Origin: an uncultured Clostridium sp.
GTDB taxonomy: Bacteria; Bacillota; Clostridia; Lachnospirales; Lachnospiraceae
NCBI GenBank assembly: GCA_958442925.1
Contig: CAUCIO010000157.1
Location: 1-5,283, forward strand
Reading direction: 5' to 3'
Length of the DNA stretch: 5,283 bases
In this document: one piece after another, positions 4,202 to 5,283 of the stretch
Layout: every line of letters begins with the position of its first letter
Position numbering within the stretch: the first letter of the stretch is position 1
Translations under genes and position numbers: made by a program
Notes under the pieces: model-generated
Database searches by the model: none
The model's input: the letters and a program-made list of their open reading frames with translations, nothing else
Told to the model about the DNA's origin: nothing

Positions 4202-5283
4202 ATGGAAACGAAACGAAAAAGCAGCTTTACAGGTTCACTTGGCTTTGTGCTGGCAGCAGCCGGAAGCGCAGTAGGTGTGGGAAATATCTGGCGCTTCCCC
4301 TATCTGGCGGCAAAGGACGGAGGAGGACTGTTCCTTCTTATCTATCTGGCCCTGGTGCTCACCTTCGGCTTCACTCTTCTGGTGACAGATGTGGCTATTG
4401 GACGCCGGACGAAGACAAATGCCCTTCACGCCTTTGGAAGCATGAATAAAAAATGGACCTTTTTAGGATATGTAACCTTTCTGGTTCCTGCCATTATTAT
4501 GACTTATTACTCTGTGATCGGCGGCTGGATCCTGAAATATCTGGCAGTCTATCTCACTGGCAGCGGAACCGAGGCCGCTGGAGACGGATACTTTACCGGC
4601 TTCATTACCTCTCCTGTATCGCCCATTTTCTTCATGCTGGTATTTCTGGCTTTCACGGCTTTCATTGTATACCGTGGAGTAGAAAAGGGCATTGAAAAGT
4701 TCGCCCGCATTGTCATGCCGGGACTTCTCCTGATGATCATCGGAATCGGCCTGTTTTCTCTCACTTTGAAATGCAAAGGAGATGACGGCATTATCCGGAC
4801 CGGACTGCAGGGTATGGCTGTCTACCTGATTCCAAACCTGGATGGAATTACACCTGCCAGGTTTCTGGAGATTCTTCTGGACGCTATGAGCCAGCTGTTT
4901 TTCTCTCTCAGCGTGTCCATGGGCATTATGATTACCTACGGCTCCTACGTGGATAAAGAGGTAAATCTGAACCGGTCTCTGGGGCATATTGAGCTTTTTG
5001 ACACAGGTGTGGCTTTTCTGGCCGGTATGATGATTATTCCGGCTGTGTATGTATTTTTCGGTACAGAAGGCATGGCCTCCGGCCCCAGCCTGATGTTTGT
5101 ATCCCTGCCTAAGGTATTCGAAGCTATGGGACCAGTCGGACAGATTCTTGGCATGGTATTTTTCCTGATGGTGGTATTTGCTGCTCTGACTTCATCTGTA
5201 TCTATTATGGAGACACTGACAGCCAACTGTATGGATATCTTCCACTCTACCCGGAAAAAGACAAGCCTGGCAATCTGCCTGAT
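4202..5283 (+). CDS. Sodium-dependent transporter, NSS/SNF (LeuT-like) family (C-terminus cut by window edge)
   Basis: The frame is open to the right edge: 360 complete codons, no stop. The N-terminus gives the hallmark TM1 of neurotransmitter:sodium symporters: GFVLAAAGSAVGVGNIWRFP (14-33), with the unwound GVGN region (25-28) that in LeuT contributes to substrate and Na+ binding, then DGGGLF (39-44). TM3 has the family Tyr-Tyr pair (TYYSVIGGW, 101-109), TM6 reads SQLFFSLSVSMGIMITYGSY (230-249), and TM8 contains ALTSSVSIMET (328-338), whose Thr-Ser-Ser corresponds to the Na2-site region. About nine of the expected 11-12 membrane helices are present; bacterial members are about 440-450 residues, so about 80-90 residues are missing. 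The role is Na+-coupled uptake of an amino acid or related amine across the cytoplasmic membrane; substrate unknown. The gene is divergent from the XRE regulator, which may control it. The family assignment is firm. Confidence 0.93.
   Translation, partial: METKRKSSFTGSLGFVLAAAGSAVGVGNIWRFPYLAAKDGGGLFLLIYLALVLTFGFTLLVTDVAIGRRTKTNALHAFGSMNKKWTFLGYVTFLVPAIIMTYYSVIGGWILKYLAVYLTGSGTEAAGDGYFTGFITSPVSPIFFMLVFLAFTAFIVYRGVEKGIEKFARIVMPGLLLMIIGIGLFSLTLKCKGDDGIIRTGLQGMAVYLIPNLDGITPARFLEILLDAMSQLFFSLSVSMGIMITYGSYVDKEVNLNRSLGHIELFDTGVAFLAGMMIIPAVYVFFGTEGMASGPSLMFVSLPKVFEAMGPVGQILGMVFFLMVVFAALTSSVSIMETLTANCMDIFHSTRKKTSLAICL

Noticed and set aside
4168..4695. Plus-strand frames at 4168-4449 and 4453-4695 as genes
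   Set aside because: They overlap the NSS transporter in other frames. The transporter frame carries the conserved TM1, TM3, TM6 and TM8 motifs without interruption, so these are shadows.
4463..5226. Long minus-strand frames opposite the transporter (174, 80 and 93 codons)
   Set aside because: They are antisense to a clear membrane protein gene, their composition reflects the complementary strand, and none has a ribosome binding site or domain.

Overview
The window looks like chromosomal DNA of a gut-type Clostridia (Bacillota), most likely Lachnospiraceae-like. The grounds are strong AGGAGG-type ribosome binding sites, SigA-like TATAAT promoters in AT-rich intergenic gaps, mid-GC coding regions and the protein families present. 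The organism call is inference from style, not a match to a known genome. There are five protein genes, two of them cut by the window edges. I see no RNA gene, mobile element or CRISPR array.

Left module (1-3257). On the minus strand a YfcC/DcuC-family membrane carrier (943-2352) is followed 20 bp later by a metal-dependent amidohydrolase (922 down to the left edge, C-terminus missing), evidently in one operon. Divergent from them, on the plus strand, is a MerR-family regulator (2502-3257). The 149-bp gap between them holds the clearest regulatory signal in the window: the carrier promoter has -35 TTGACT and -10 TATAAT separated by 19 bp, and an inverted repeat TCAAGT-A-ACTTGA lies inside that over-long spacer. 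This is the classical layout of a promoter activated by a MerR-family protein through DNA distortion. The simplest reading is an uptake-plus-hydrolysis unit for an unknown small molecule, switched on by its divergent MerR regulator.

Right module (3254-5283). A minus-strand XRE-type helix-turn-helix regulator (start 3982) with an unrecognised C-terminal domain of about 150 residues is divergent from a sodium-dependent transporter of the NSS/SNF (LeuT-like) family (4202 to the right edge, C-terminus missing). The 219-bp AT-rich gap contains back-to-back promoters with short AT-rich inverted repeats between them. By position the XRE protein is the candidate regulator of the NSS transporter.

The two modules meet tail to tail: the regulator genes are convergent and their stop codons overlap in the 4-bp palindrome TTAA (3254-3257). 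The window therefore shows two consecutive 'transporter with its divergent regulator' units, probably both for amino-acid-like or amide compounds. Nothing here requires an exotic system. The best leads are the MerR-controlled carrier/amidohydrolase operon of unknown substrate and the uncharacterised sensor domains of the two regulators.
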